Source: Wolfiporia cocos (lineage: Eukaryota; Basidiomycota; Agaricomycetes; Polyporales; Phaeolaceae). Taken from it: 64,000 bases of DNA. A program made the translations under genes and the position numbers. Below the pieces are notes generated by a model. It did not search any database, had not been told where the DNA came from, and saw only the letters and a program-made list of their open reading frames with translations. The stretch spans positions 2,852,001 through 2,916,000 of the forward strand of contig JACCLO010000010.1 in the NCBI GenBank assembly GCA_029448655.1, read 5' to 3'. Numbering within the stretch: the first letter of the stretch is position 1; each line of letters begins with the position of its first letter. Of the stretch, positions 45,901-58,170 are shown piece by piece.

Positions 45901-46641
45901 TGTACGAGGGGCTGGGAGCGGATGCGAAAACACGCAGGTATAATTTCTAGCTACGGTTCGATCCGGCCTTTCTGACGAATAGTTGCAGCTCCGACCTTTC
46001 GTCCTTGTCGAAGGACACCACGGCTATCCAGTCCTTCGAGCAAGCATATGTGCTCCCACATGGTGTCACTGCCATGTCAACGACGTCTACTAAATACGGC
46101 ATCACAATGAGGGACATTATCGGTACGACGATATGATTTTCGCATTTGGAACGATCGGCTGACAGAATATCGCCCAGTTGCCAATAACAATTACCAGATC
46201 CAATCCTTCCCTCGGCGATTCCTCGACCCGCGGCGACCGAAGCACAAACCTACAAACCAAGAATTGGAGGAATGGCTCATCCAGTATGATGCCCTCATAC
46301 CTGACGACCCCAAGCGAGTGCTGTCTCATAACTACAGGGTCCGTTCCTCTTCTACTGAGTATCCATCCGTTGTCGATGACATACCGTGCTATCCATATTA
46401 GGTCATTGGCACGAAGCATATCCTGACAAGTCCCGCACTGCTCGAGTCTACTTCGCTCGTGTTTGCATACGGGCAGGACCTGTTCTTCACGCGTGTGGCG
46501 CCGTCCGGGACGTTTGATGTGCTTAGCGAAAATTTCAATAAGGCACAGCTCGTGTTTACTATTGCAGGGCTAGCACTTGCCATAGTCATAGCAAAACCGA
46601 TGGTACGGAGGAAACGTCTGCGGGAGAAGTGGTATGACTAA
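42957..46641 (+). CDS. EMC1: ER membrane protein complex subunit 1
   Basis: Largest lumenal subunit of the EMC insertase, which inserts tail-anchored and multipass proteins into the ER membrane. Thirteen exons: 42957-43200, 43256-43315, 43366-43624, 43672-44104, 44154-44252, 44305-44409, 44463-44705, 44762-45085, 45142-45321, 45372-45937, 45989-46122, 46178-46338, 46402-46641. They sum to 3,048 nt, 1,015 aa. It has a signal peptide (MRLRHFFLAAALFAQTWA), then PQQ-like beta-propeller repeats (GEVVWGW, GSVVWSRVLG). The conserved C-terminal EMC1 domain includes YVLPHGVTAMSTTSTKYGIT, FPRRFLDPRRP, KHILTSPALLESTSLVFAYG and DLFFTRVAPSGTFDVLSENF. One TM helix (about 980-1000) is followed by a short basic tail (RRKRLREKWYD). 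Confidence 0.93.
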
Positions 46642-47763
46642 TGAGGAATGTGTATGAGTGTGGCTATGGACTATTGCTCCACCCGTTATGCTGTACATTA
46701 GTAGCACACACTTTGGAACCTGCTGCTGTATGTAGCATCCTGGCTGTGATATGACAGCAGAAGAAGTTCCAAGCCTGCACCGCGGATCCATGGGATAACG
46801 ACTTCAGTGTAACGAGGTTGACTGGATGCTTGCGCGCTTGTGTACTATGAACTTGGCAGTGTGAAGGCTACGAGTGCTGTTCGTCTTCGAGGAAGGGCAC
46901 AAAAACAAACAGAAAACAGATCGCAGACTCAGTTCATCAAGACAATGAGTTGACGCTCCGGAACAACGCATGAGGTGTAATCGACCAAGGAAAAAAGTAA
47001 GGGTGGATTTGCAGCGAAAGGTTACGCCACAGATGCAAAAATCCCAAGATGGGGAATGCTATCGCATTCCATGGTGAGGGGCTATAATGTCGGCCACTAT
47101 ACCATATCGAATATACAAATTGAAGTATTAGCGTTTGATAACCAATAGCGTATGCTGAGACAGACCCATACTTTTTACTGTCGCTGCGCAAACATGTGAA
47201 GTTAGACACTACACTATCACAGGTACACTCAGGACGTATGTTGATGCAACCAATTGTACATGAATTAGACAATATGATTTTTGCAGAGTGCAAGAGAGAA
47301 CGAGCCTCCTATTGACGCTTTAACCACTCAGTCACCTTCTCCGCTGAGCGCTATTTCGCTTCCGCCTCCGCAGCTCTCTTCGCTCTCTCCAATGCCGGCC
47401 CATTATGCATACCACACAGAATGGCTACCACATCCAACTCGTCAAGCTCCGTACCGTGCAGCCCTCTGCGCCGCCCCCGCGCCTCGCGCCTATCAGTCCT
47501 TTGTTTGTCTTTCCTTTCTTCTTCACGCTCGTTCCACTCGTAGAAGCCATCGGGATAGTAGAGACTTTCCGTAGTCTTGCTCAGTAATTCGATGAAGCCT
47601 AGCGGTCCTCATGCCTTAATGGCTGCGACAGCGTAAATCGCAGTCAAAATAACTTCTGCGGGCCAGTGGTCCGGAAGGGGCGATCGTAGCCTGGCATCCA
47701 AACCGTCATATACTAGATATCAATCGACTATCATCAATGTCCGTGTACGATCATGCAAGGAGA
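46642..47763. other. Intergenic, with one possible small ORF
   Basis: Apart from the small frame at 47405-47587 nothing is supported. Confidence 0.4.
47405..47587 (+). CDS. Possible 60-aa single-TM protein
   Basis: An ATG-to-TAA frame encodes 60 residues with a Pro-rich middle and one hydrophobic segment (SPLFVFPFFFTLVPLVEAIG). Codons favour C/G at third positions like neighbouring genes. I do not recognise it. It could be a small membrane protein, an exon of a larger gene or chance. Confidence 0.25.
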   Translation: MHTTQNGYHIQLVKLRTVQPSAPPPRLAPISPLFVFPFFFTLVPLVEAIGIVETFRSLAQ

Positions 47764-48577
47764 CTAATGCGCACCCCTCGCCAGGGGCTCTTTCGCAAAA
47801 GATTGGATAGTCAAGCGATATGTGTCCGGCTCGGCATCGACAGCTCCGGCAACATCACAGGATTTCAATGAGCGAATAGGAGTCTAAGCGAAAAATAAAT
47901 ACACGGGTAAGTGCCATCAAAAAGACAGTTGCGTATACCGGTAGAAAAGCAGTGTCTCCATATCTCATGAGCGCGTGAGGGCCCACACTTATAAGTAACC
48001 CGTTTCTTGGGTCATCGATACTATTTACGTCGAGCTTCCCCCCGCTTCGAATCTCTGTCAGTCGTCTGATGTACTGTGAAAGCAGAGTGAGACATAAGTA
48101 TGCGTGCATTCTATCATGGCTTGCCTCGTCTCCTTTCCTAAAGGCCACTAGATGCGAAGCCCGACAATTATCCGCGCTTGCCATCGTGAAGACACATCTT
48201 CTGTCACGCTGGATGAGGGTAGGTCGAAAGTCGCTATCACAGAAGCTGGAGGAATAACTTGAAGCCTTCATCAAGACGTGTGGGTCAACGAACGCAACCG
48301 AGCCGTTGATACGGAAGAAGTAGACTTCTCCCGGAGAGATAGGAAGATTGAGGTCACAAGCAACCGTGCTATCCGTGGTCCCGGAAGACAGAGACAAGAC
48401 TCCATCAGAGGCTGTGATAGCGTAGCCCAAATAGTCCATCCACGCGCGAGGTTTCGAGGAATAGCGAGGGAATGCATCGTACGGAATTTCCAGAGCAGTG
48501 GTCCAGTCATTCTCTGTTTGATGCAATTGTAATTTCAGGAAGACAGGACGCAAGTCCTGAGTAGGTGACTGTGTCAT
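47764..48577 (-). CDS. HNH_2-domain (HNH endonuclease-like) protein
   Basis: A 235-aa protein in three exons: 48577-48125, 48073-47939 and 47883-47764. The C-terminal half has the fungal HNH_2 pattern: RDRRCVFTMASADNCRASHL, then RRLTEIRSG, NSIDDPRNGLLI and HALMRYG. The His in ASHL and the Asn/His that follow are the presumed metal site. The function of these often-multiplied basidiomycete proteins is not known to me; nuclease activity is inferred from the fold only. The first intron (48124-48074) starts with GC, is 51 bp and has no stop, so retention would insert 17 residues. Confidence 0.78.
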
Positions 48578-49516
48578 CGTCGTGGTTTGAAAATGAGATC
48601 ACCATACGCGCTCCAGGACAGTGCACGCCAGCCTGTCAGGTTGATATTAGGGGCTGTCAGGTTTGTATAAGGGGCTGTCGACACACCAGCCACAAAGTCG
48701 GGGCACTCAAAGGTGCGATCGGAGTCCGATCAGGAGCCGTGGCGCGCCAAGCTACAGGGTGCGGGAGTCGAGGGGGATAATCGGGGTGACAACGAGTCAG
48801 CTCATACAAGGGCAAGGAGACGAAATGTACGTACGAGGCCGTTCGTTTGTAACAGTCCTTTGCAAGTATGAGAGAGCGCGGATCCTTACAACGCGCAAGC
48901 GGATGCTTGTCTGGATTTTACAACAGCAATACCCCTTGGGCGCTCTCCTGTAAGCGCTGTGCCGGGCTTGCCGCCACCATGGGTATGGGTGCACCGCCAC
49001 GGCGCCACTTTCCCCGGCTCAAATGAAGACATTGATTATGTGGCTCCATACGTCTTGACTGCGCAAGAACCGAACACAAGCTCATAATGCTATATTCTCA
49101 TATGAAGCCACAACTCAGAAAATCTTTCCATCCCTTCCACGACAAAACACATTCGCATCACACATACATGTATTGCACATCAACCATAACATAAGGTAAA
49201 GGAGCGGATGAAGTTGGTAGCTATATCAACAATGTCTGTGAAGGTCGTAGGTGCACTACTGCTCAGGCTTGTTGGTAAACATCTAGGCCTTGTTTGTCGC
49301 TCGTAATGGATTCTACGAAAGGGTATCCAGCTGGTGGAGCCTGGAAATTGGCTTCAGTATCCCCATGATCGATCTCGCTCGACAGGTGAATGTACCTTTT
49401 CCATACCATCGGCATCGGGCGCATCAGTATGTGTAGTCGTCATAACGTGGACTACAGGGGCAATCTGTTCAACAGTGCGAGCGCTCTGGTTGAGCAGGAA
49501 ATATGGTATCTGATAT
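48578..49516. other. Intergenic
   Basis: 48625-48675 holds a short direct repeat (CTGTCAGGTTGATATTAGGG and GCTGTCAGGTTTGTATAAGG). No gene is recognised. Confidence 0.4.
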
Positions 49517-51549
49517 TCACGCATTGAGACTCGCCATAGTGCTCTGTCTTTTGCTGTTGCTGAAAGGCGAGTCAGGATCGCTTCCCACTCGCAAAGATGT
49601 CAGAGGTATGCTAGTCTCCTCATCGTTCACGCCTCGACCGCGGTGGGCTTTTCTGAAGTTGAGACTAGGCAAAGTCAGGTGAGGTCCAATATGTGGAAAT
49701 GATACCTACGTTGCAAGTAGCGCATTTGCGTACACTAACAACATCGTGTGGGTCGCTCAGTGCATATGCTAAGTAGTATGAAGAAACTGACGTTTGCTCA
49801 AGAGGAGGTGTAGGGCCAGATAGATCATGTTATCGGGCATCGAAACAAACTGCTAAATCCTCAGTATCGGACGCACATTCACAAAAGCTGCATACACAAA
49901 TGATAACTGCAATTCCAACTGTGCTACGAGCAAAATATATATGAGTGTCTACCACGACTGATCGCAGACAGAACTCAATACCTCGTCAAAACGCCACAGT
50001 TGACGGTCCAGTAGGTCAGCTTGTCCAATAGCTATGTGATTAGGTCGGGATACACGTGAGCGACTCAGACTATGCGAATAAGAGTTAGCGTACGTTGTCG
50101 GTCCTGGTGTTCACAAATGTCAACACCGAGCCTAAGCAACTCAACATGACTACATACCGACTACGCACGCATTTATGTGTTGCAATAGAGGCGTTCAACT
50201 TCAACTGTGCTCGTGCTAAACGTGACATTTGTGCCACATACCTGCTGAAACCGGATCTATGGGTCCTCAAGTAGTGTACCAGCGCTCCGGTTATGATGCA
50301 ATCCGCAACGCTACCAGCACCCATCCCAGTCCCGACATACGGCTACCGGTATGTGTATCAGAGCTCAAACAACATGAATACGTATGTTAAATGGCTCACC
50401 GCCATGGCTTTGGGTAGTTTGTCGAGGACCTGAATTTGGAACCTACGTATTTGGATGCTTCGTTCAGCCACTGTTACACAACAACAACATTAAGACACAC
50501 ATCCGCACAGTTACCACTATGATTGGTGCATGTATTAGATGAGCGAGAGTAGCGAGTCAGCGGGCTGAACATACCAACTCCGAAAGCTATGTAAAAGTGG
50601 CAAGCATTTGTCAGAGAGCGCCAAATCAGAGCGTGCTTGCAACACACCAAGCCGGATCGCAGAGAGCAATAGCTAGGATCCGCTGCATGAGTGACCTGAC
50701 GCACAAATATGAACCAAAGACGTACAATAGCGATGGGCAAAAATAGATTCCGATTGCTCACTATTGGTGTGTTAGCTTGCATATCGATCCGAGAGATCCT
50801 ACTAACGAATGTATACACGCTTTGCGTAAAAGCTGACAAAGTGGATTTAACAGGTGTGCAGCGCTATTGTCATTATTTCGATGCTTACCAATGCGCAATC
50901 ACTGTTACGACTGCCTACCCATATCATTGTAGACCTATGTGGTTCGCCCGAGATGAAAGCCACTTACTGTAACAACAACGGTGACCTTCCACCATTTTGT
51001 AGATGAGTGTAGCCTCACAAATTAAACGAGTGGACCTACGTCAAAACTCCTATATAGGGCTCGCGCAATGAGCATACCCGATGTCAAGGAACTACCTATT
51101 ACAGGAACAGCTCACCAGACTGCCTTAGACAAAGCCTCGGGGTGGTAGTAATTGAGAACTAGGTAATAATAGATCATATGCATGCTTAAGGAAATGTGGC
51201 ATACATCCAGACAGCTAAGTGGAACATGAGTAGATAAGGGCAGAAGGACAGCGCATATAGTATAGTTCTTACAACATGGACCATACCTGATGATTTGCAG
51301 AGTTCGAGCTCATCCTCGAGGACACGCAGAAGTTTGAGTGCAAACTTACCACGAAACGTATGATCTTGGGATCTCTCGGGAAGTGACGGTACCAGATGTA
51401 TGTCTGCATTGAGGTGACGCCGAACCCCCTGTCGTAGCGCCGTTGAATATCACATCGGGCAGAAAGGAGTGAACTTACACTGCAGTCAGTAGCGTACCAA
51501 TCAGCAACGCCCCGACAGTTGAGTTTAGGTCATCGGCGTCGCCACTCAT
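49517..51549 (-). CDS. DUF6534-type seven-TM membrane protein, very fragmented gene
   Basis: A basidiomycete-specific integral membrane family of unknown function. Clear exons: 51549-51479 (MSGDADDLNSTVGALLIG), 51428-51350 (GVTSMQTYIWYRHFPRDPK), 51286-51273 (14 nt, VWSM), 51214-51116 (HMIYYYLVLNYYHPEALSKA), 50832-50807 (FYAKRVYI), 50760-50726 (LSNRNLFLPIAI), about 50342-50242 (GMGAGSVADCIITGALVHYL), a 10-nt exon near 50100 (RTDN), about 50026-49980 (LLDKLTYWTVNCGVLT), about 49850-49790 (FVSMPDNMIYLALHLLL), about 49740-49715 (LYANALLAT) and about 49668-49517 (LNFRKAHRGRG to the stop). The exons around 51045-50870 and 50700-50570 are not resolved, so some decay is possible. Many exons are under 35 nt. 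Confidence 0.7.
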
Positions 51550-52627
51550 ACTCGGAGGGGAATCAGGAGAATATGTGCGGATGGACAACCGCCCACATAT
51601 ATGACACGTAGACGCTTGGTTCTCTTCAATGCTTCTGGCTAGGGCGAAGTCCGCCCAGACAGAAGGACGCCGCCAAGTTCTAGTGTTCTGGCTCGTGATC
51701 GCTACAGCTCAACATCATGCTTTAATTACATGTACAAACGCCGATTCCGCGCATTCGCCAAAGTGCGCTAACCACTACAGCCATGAGGTCCACGCCGTGA
51801 GAAGGCTCCGAAGCCGCGACGGAGCGGGTCCTGCACCCATTTCCGCGGACCCAGCGTTTCAGCATATTCTTTCCCAGTCGGTTGTGAGGTTTGCTAGCCA
51901 TCGGCCCATGTCATTGGGACTGTGTCTCAGGGGTGATTGTATATACTATACTAGTGCCATCAAGCCACAAATTCCACAACTTTACGCGACTTGTCGCCAT
52001 CACCCCACATAGTACCACCCGCCCTGACATAATACCTGCGGGCAATTGAACCCATTTGTAGAGTGTTGTCCAACAACCTCGCAGAACGCCGTTGCACCGC
52101 GTGCTAACGGCGATATCCATGTCCCATCGAGGACGCGCCCTTCGAAGAGATCTCTGTAACGTGGCGTATGCTGTGCCTATTCGCCGAGAGGCCGAGCGCA
52201 GGTTGCGTATAACACGTGCATCGAAAGCAAGAGTAGGGGAAATGGGCGTCGCCTGGAGGAGTATCTTAAGCAACCACAGCGCCATGGTGGCCGCCACGGC
52301 TTGGCGCGCCAGGCACTGTCGACGGTGACGGCAAATGCTTCCAAATAGACGCACTATGGATCTGATGTATGTCGTGTGTTAGCCCACAAGCTGGGGCCCC
52401 AATGCTGCGCGAGGACCACTTCTGGCATAGATCGATCGAAGGGTTGGCCTTCCTGAGTCCTTTGATGGGATAATCCACAGCGACTGCCGCACCTCAGCCT
52501 GACTTGATTAGAATGCATGCATTGAGACGCCGTAACGATTGGTTCGAATAAGCAACATAACATGTTTGCATGGTACTCCACTACACAATCACCGTCACGA
52601 TTTTAGGCAAACCAGACTGCAGGCTGG
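51550..52627. other. Intergenic
   Basis: A 147-aa frame at 51911-52354 (-) shows no family features; nothing else. Confidence 0.4.
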
Positions 52628-54943
52628 TTACAGGCTGTACCTGAAGTCAAATTCAGTTTATGTGCTAGCAGGGGCCAAGTATGGCGGCGTACCTGTAAAG
52701 TGGGGATTGATCGCCCATTTCGCGGAACTCCTCCGTCTTGTCAGCGGAGATGCCCTCCTTAATGCACTTTGCTTCCTTTTGTTTATTCAGCCTGGAGAAC
52801 TCCAACATCCCGATAGTAGACAAAATTGCGCTAAATGGTATTGATTAGTGACGGATTGTAGACGAGACCACAAACTGCATCAGACTACGCACGCGATGCA
52901 AAGACATCCGATAACAGTCGCATGGCCTGGATGGTACCTAGGGCTGTCTTGAGGACGGTAGATGAACGACGATGCTATGCTATCATACGGATTAACTGAT
53001 GGGTTGTCTTCTGCAACACAACGACTCACCCTCCGAGATTCCCTACTCCGATGACCATAGCAATCACGACGCCGCGCTTGACATCTCCGCCGACATTCCC
53101 TCCAGTCCAAGCGAGAACGAGGGCGACTGCAGGGAAGATGCCGCATGCGGCGATAACGGTTCCGATATATCCCGCGACGTTGGACGTTGTCGCGTACAAC
53201 ACCACGTAACCGACGAGTGTCGTGAGTGCACTGGCTAGAACAAAAGGTCCTCGCACGCGCCAGCGATCCGAAAATACACCTGAGAGGATAGTGAAGACAC
53301 AGCCGCCAACGTAGGGAGGGACTGTGAGAAGCTGGGCACGGCCTTCCGAGTAACCGAGCCCAGAAATGATTGTTGGAAGAAAGAGAGCCAGCGCATACGT
53401 CGGGATCACGATGCTTCGTTCCATCGGGTCAATCGAACAGCAGGTCAGTCAAATTTCATGGTAGAGCCAGATAGACATACAAGATGTATGTGGCCATCAG
53501 CATGTAAGAATGCGGATCTTTGAGTGCTTGAAAGAGAAATTTCCACTTGAACGTCTTGTCTAAACCCGCTGTATCTCTCCTGATTGTCTCCACGAGCCAC
53601 TCTCTCTCCGATTCGGTTAAGAAAGTAGCCGTCTCGGGATACTGTGTTATTGTTAGCTCGGATAGACATCCGAAGGCAATGGTCCGGGGCTTACATCATG
53701 CATGAAGAAATACGAGATGATAGCAATCAGAGAGGTCACTTCACATAATTCGGTAAGCGGCGCATTGTCAGCTGAAAACGTGGCTTACGCAGTCCCTCCA
53801 ACAGGAACTGATAAGAGTCGCCATCAGACACGCGCGCACATTGCGGCGACGGTAATCAAAGTACTCACAATCCACGACCACCCCGCAAGTCCGCCAATTC
53901 TAACCGATTCTTCAGAGATGTACGATGTACATATTATGGGATAACTCGCCCGTTCATTTTCTCAATACCAAAAGCGAAGATCCCGCCGAATGCGCCTGCA
54001 TGTCCATCAGTATCAAAGCTAACTGGGCGCGCAATGACACTCACCCGCCACTGTCGCAGCTGATAGGAAGAACGACACACGCTGAGCCTGTTCTGCTCGA
54101 GGATACCATAGACACAGATAGAATGTAACGCCCGGAAAGAGTCCCGACTGAACAGCTGTTAGTCCACTCGTCAGTATGAGATTAACGAGATTACTGCTCG
54201 CTTCGGCTACTCCTAGGAAGATTCGAGCGCTACGCCACCTTGTCAGTAAGACCTCCACATAGACATACAATGACCTACGCCAATAACCCCGAGAAATTCT
54301 TGACAAATGCCATAGATAGCATGACGATCCCCCACAAAAACATGATTAGCGGTACTGAGAAGCGATAAGCGTACACCAGGATGCACTGAAATAAGCTAGC
54401 TCACTCCATCGCGATGGTTTGAAGAGCTTCATCGCCATATTCCTGCAGCGTGAGATGTCAGACAAGGGTAATGTAATTCGGGGATGATGCGACGGACGAT
54501 GGTACTTCAAAGAAACAGTAAGGTATCTGCTCATAATCAGTGCTATCCCGGTGTCAAAAGCGGCAGAACTGACGAAGAATATGGCTGAGCATAGATTATA
54601 CTGGAGCCCTGTTAGTCCCAAATCGGCAGCCAACCCTGCAACCTTCGCATTGCCTGAAGCCAGTCCCGTCAGCAAAGCTGATAGTCCCTCTCTCGCTACA
54701 TACCTATGTTAGTACGGTCACTACGACGCAGCGGTATAAGCAATTGACATTGATACTACGAGTGAGGGCAACTCACAGGAATGACATGAGGTACAGCAGT
54801 GATACGAAAGGGAGAAGGTGCCAGTCCAGCTTGCTCATCACTCGACGGCGGTCGACTGTCTCTTTCCGGAATGACGGCTTCGGTGACGCGACCGACGACG
54901 ACACCAGAGAAGGTGAGATCTGCTTCTCGTCGTCCGTAAACAT
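52628..54943 (-). CDS. MFS transporter, anion:cation symporter (Dal5-like) family, second copy type
   Basis: A 504-aa permease, substrate unknown. Sixteen exons: 54943-54777, 54720-54704, 54653-54574, 54526-54498, 54442-54405, 54354-54279, 54229-54045, 53995-53950, 53899-53869, 53807-53789, 53738-53695, 53641-53481, 53413-53030, 52979-52893, 52830-52693, 52640-52628. They sum to 1,515 nt. Motifs: KLDWHLLPFVSLLYLMSFLD, RTNIGNAKVAGLAADLGL, YCFFEVPSNMAMKLFKPSRW, LWGIVMLSMAFVKNFSGLLA, ARIFLGVAEA, TFYLCLWYPRAEQAQR, YPETATFLTESEREWL and IYRPQDSPRYHPGH. The end is GDQSPLYRYSL. Exons of 13, 17 and 19 nt occur, and one intron (53949-53900) starts with GC. ATG context is CACCATG. Confidence 0.9.
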
Positions 54944-56945
54944 GGTGCCAGGGCTGCTCTCCAGTGGGCGGGGGGACGGTGACGGTCAAGTTGACACTCG
55001 CAGGAGAACGTCGAAGACGAAACGCAATATGTGGTCAATCCCCGAGACTTCTCGTTTGACAAGCTTCTAGTATTACGTCCGTGACATCTTCCCCATTTCC
55101 GCCACAAAATATCATCCCGACAATTCTGACGGAGATCAACATGCAGATTTTGCACGCTTGTGCCTCAAAGAGTCCGACGCTTCCGTTCGGTCCATATTGG
55201 AGGCTGGAGATGTATTAGTTTATGAGGTTCTGATGTTCCTCGATTTGTGGCGCCCATACCTGCTGCTATTCGCTCTCGGCCTGTTCAACCTTGTTTATCG
55301 TAACGCAACGGAGCGTGCGGTGAGCATCAAGAGATCACGCGGCCACGAGCAGGCATCCTCTTCTTCGAGTGGTGCAGATGTTTATTTCCGTGAATTTTGC
55401 CAAGGAAATAGGATCGGCCTTCAGCGCGAACTCTCGTAATGACGCAGGCAAGTCATTATACACGGTTGTTCTCCCATCATTACTAATCCCTTGTGCAAGG
55501 ATCAGAGAACTCACTCATTGGGTTGGCGATGTAAGACACCATGTCCCCGCAACGGATGCATAACCTACAACGCTAGTGGTTATCACGCAGTGCCCCACCA
55601 CAGCGCGCGAGAGCAAGATAGTAGAGCCGCACAGAGATCATCAGGATTGGGATGCGATCTCACCTGATCCCGCGCTGCTTCATCATCCAGTGAGCTGGAC
55701 TTCGGCACGGTATGCTTCTAGTGTATACAGGGGTCTGGGCCAGATACAACCGCTTCATATCTCCAGCTTTGCAGGATGGCCGGACGCGGACACTGCTGAA
55801 CCACCCGAAAACCGATGTCTGCCAAATCAAGTCGGATTCCAGGCCACGAGACCCTTGCCTGATCCACAACAATGCGGTTGAAACTGATCCAGATGGCAAG
55901 GAAGTGCAGGGAAAGGAGCTGCGGCCACTTCCTTGCTGGCTACTGTGCTTCTACGCGCTTCAACTCAATACGAAGACAGCATGGAAGTATACGACAGAGG
56001 TGGTCTCAAATCCACAAGGAAGAGTGGCAGGGTCTTCGCATAGCGCGGTGAGTGGCTTCGCTGATGAGCAGTAATGTGGAATACAGAACCACACCAGTCA
56101 AACAAGTCGCTTCCAGCATAGAAGTCGGCATAGAAGTGGCCGTTGTTCTTAGGGTTCTGCATGGAGCGAAGCGCCTCGACGCGCTCCGAAGCGGCGCAGA
56201 GCCATTTGAGAGCGATCGCCGCGAATAAGTGCGAGGGACAAGACGCGCTAAATGTGATTGTGAATATATCGGGTGGTTCCACGGAGAGTGTCGTGGTAAT
56301 GCCTCAGGGTTCAGTACAAAGGGTCTCGGCTCCTAGAACTTGATTGGAAGATGCGTGTTAAGGTAACCATGAGCCACTCAGACCTGCTCTTAACTCGACG
56401 GTCCAACACAAGCGGAATATTAGTGCAAGTCGGATGCGAGTACCAAGTACGCCTTGCAGATTCTCGAATGGGAGCCGCGCGAGAAGATCCATGAGGCAAA
56501 TTATTACCGGCAGCTATAGCAGATCAGCAGAACCATAGGCCGTGGTGTCAGGACCCGATAAACCGTTCAGGGAAAGTCATTGAACATCAAAGGCGCGCTG
56601 ACAGAGAGAACGAGCAAGGATATGCTGAGCGAGTCGTCGACATAGGCACGAGAGCAAGGGCCAGACATTCTGAGAACCGAGGAAGCCGTTCATTCGCCCA
56701 TAGGCTCGTGTAACAACGACCTGCGCAGGTGAGTACCAATTCAACACGCAGTAAATCTAGGATATGCGTTGAATCAAGGTAAGTACAGTACTCCAGTCCG
56801 TCAGTCAATGTCCACAAAGCCCGGTGAGTAACAAGTATACAGCCACAGCGACGCCGCTGCGACAGGGTCAGTACAAGGCTGCGAGCACAGCAGGAAAAGG
56901 ACATTACCCCACGGCATTGCGCTCCGCCCAACACGAACCGTGCCA
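54944..56945. other. Unassigned region with coding-like fragments
   Basis: No gene could be assembled. 56282-55965 (-) is an open frame with protein-like composition (PSHLFAAIALKWLCAASERV, MQNPKNNGHFYADFY). 55190-55440 (+) contains a hydrophobic stretch (LLLFALGLFNLVYR). Either may be an exon of a split or decayed gene. Confidence 0.35.
55965..56282 (-). CDS. Possible exon of an unidentified protein
   Basis: A 105-codon open frame, non-repetitive, with aromatic-rich text (FYADFYAGSDLFDWCG). No start, splice partner or family is identified with confidence. The last 30 residues may be intronic. Confidence 0.25.
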   Translation of the reverse strand: MEPPDIFTITFSASCPSHLFAAIALKWLCAASERVEALRSMQNPKNNGHFYADFYAGSDLFDWCGSVFHITAHQRSHSPRYAKTLPLFLVDLRPPLSYTSMLSSY

Positions 56946-57661
56946 TCATAGCACGGTCAGCACGCCGCCGAGAACGCATACGAGCACGGAGCTCAGGACG
57001 GCGACAATCTGGAAGCGCGCGCCTCCCAACGCTTTCCAGCCAGTGGCAAGCCCATTCGATGATGCGAACGTAGTCGCGAAGAGATTGGTAGGATTAGGAG
57101 AGCCAGAGATCGTTACAGTAGGTACGCCGGACGCGGCAGACGGCTCGCTCGAGTTCGCAGATTCGGCGATGGAGAATGTCTGCGAGGACGCGTAGAGCAG
57201 ACCGTGCGTGACATTCATGAACATGATGTAGTAGTCATCTGCTGTCGGTACGTCTTGCAGGTATACGTTAAGACTGTTCATCGAGGCCGGCACTAGTTTG
57301 CGTTTCGATACATGAGCGATGCTTCGATGCGGTGATAGACCGCATGTGTGAACCACGCACCATTACGTGCAATAAAGGACAGCCCCGACACACTAAGCCT
57401 TTGCATCTCGATATCAAACTCCTCGATGCCATCCAGCAGACCCTTCGTCCAGCTAAGCTCGTTGGCGCGGCCGTTTGCCCAGCCCGAATCTGAAGTTGGC
57501 TCATTCACGACCCAATCTGATCGACACACTAAATATACGGCTCATATCCTCATGGCGTAGAGCTCACAGGTTGTTACCGCCTGCGCAATAGGAATGACGC
57601 ATGAAACCAAGATGACACTCAGCACTGAGGGATTAATCGCAGAAAGCAGCCTAAGATGCAT
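56946..57661 (-). CDS. Ser/Thr-rich GPI-anchored cell-wall protein, Kre9/Knh1-like
   Basis: A 198-aa secreted protein in three exons: 57661-57568, 57516-57361 and 57292-56946. The signal peptide is MHLRLLSAINPSVLSVILVS and on to AQA. The N-terminal Kre9/Knh1-like domain has the pattern VNEPTSDSGWANGRANELSW, IEEFDIEMQRLS, MNSLNVYLQDVPTADDYYIM and THGLLYASSQTFSI. It is followed by a Ser/Thr/Pro-rich stretch and a hydrophobic C-terminus (FQIVAVLSSVLVCVLGGVLT), as for GPI anchoring. Family members act at the plasma membrane or cell wall, in some yeasts in beta-1,6-glucan assembly; here the role is inferred. Confidence 0.85.
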
Positions 57662-58170
57662 TGTGATAGCTAACGATAGCGACGTAAGCTCAGTGGTGAT
57701 TAGTAGTGAAAGAATGTCTGAGCAGAAAGACCGTCAAGGAGGTAGAAGATGAGCGAGCAGAGAGGTACAAGGGATCTCAAGGTGCGCTCACCGCAAGGTA
57801 AGTCGTAATTATGGTCCTTGCGCAAGGACGGTCGTCGCGCGGAATTTGCACGCCGATTGGAGGATTTGGCTCTGTTTGGTTTTGCTGCTATTTTGTCATG
57901 ACTTGTGGCGGTGAGTGTCGACATTTGCGAGGCATGTTACGGAGCTCATAAGCCCGTTTCAATGATGCATGTCTTACATGCCCACGGCAAGGCATGAGAT
58001 ATCAGTATGCCCGGAACCAACGTATATCTCGGGTCTGGCTCTCACGGTCTCGCCTTTGGATAGTGTATAGACCGTGCAAAATTTCTGAGACGATATCCTT
58101 TAACATACAGGCAGCAAGGTAGACCGTGCTGTGCAAAGCTCCGGCGATATGTGTTTGAAGCAGTTGCGCC
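57662..58170. other. Intergenic between two minus-strand genes
   Basis: Holds the 5' region of the GPI-protein gene and the 3' end of TDP1; no further gene. Confidence 0.5.

Noticed and set aside
46171..46177. Alternative earlier acceptor for EMC1 exon 12 (after ACAG at 46171-46174)
   Set aside because: It would add Glu-Tyr-Arg-Pro; the acceptor ending at 46177 joins in frame and gives the family text VANNNYQIQSF.
51911..52354. 147-aa minus-strand frame
   Set aside because: No motif, no splice partners, composition like random GC-balanced DNA.
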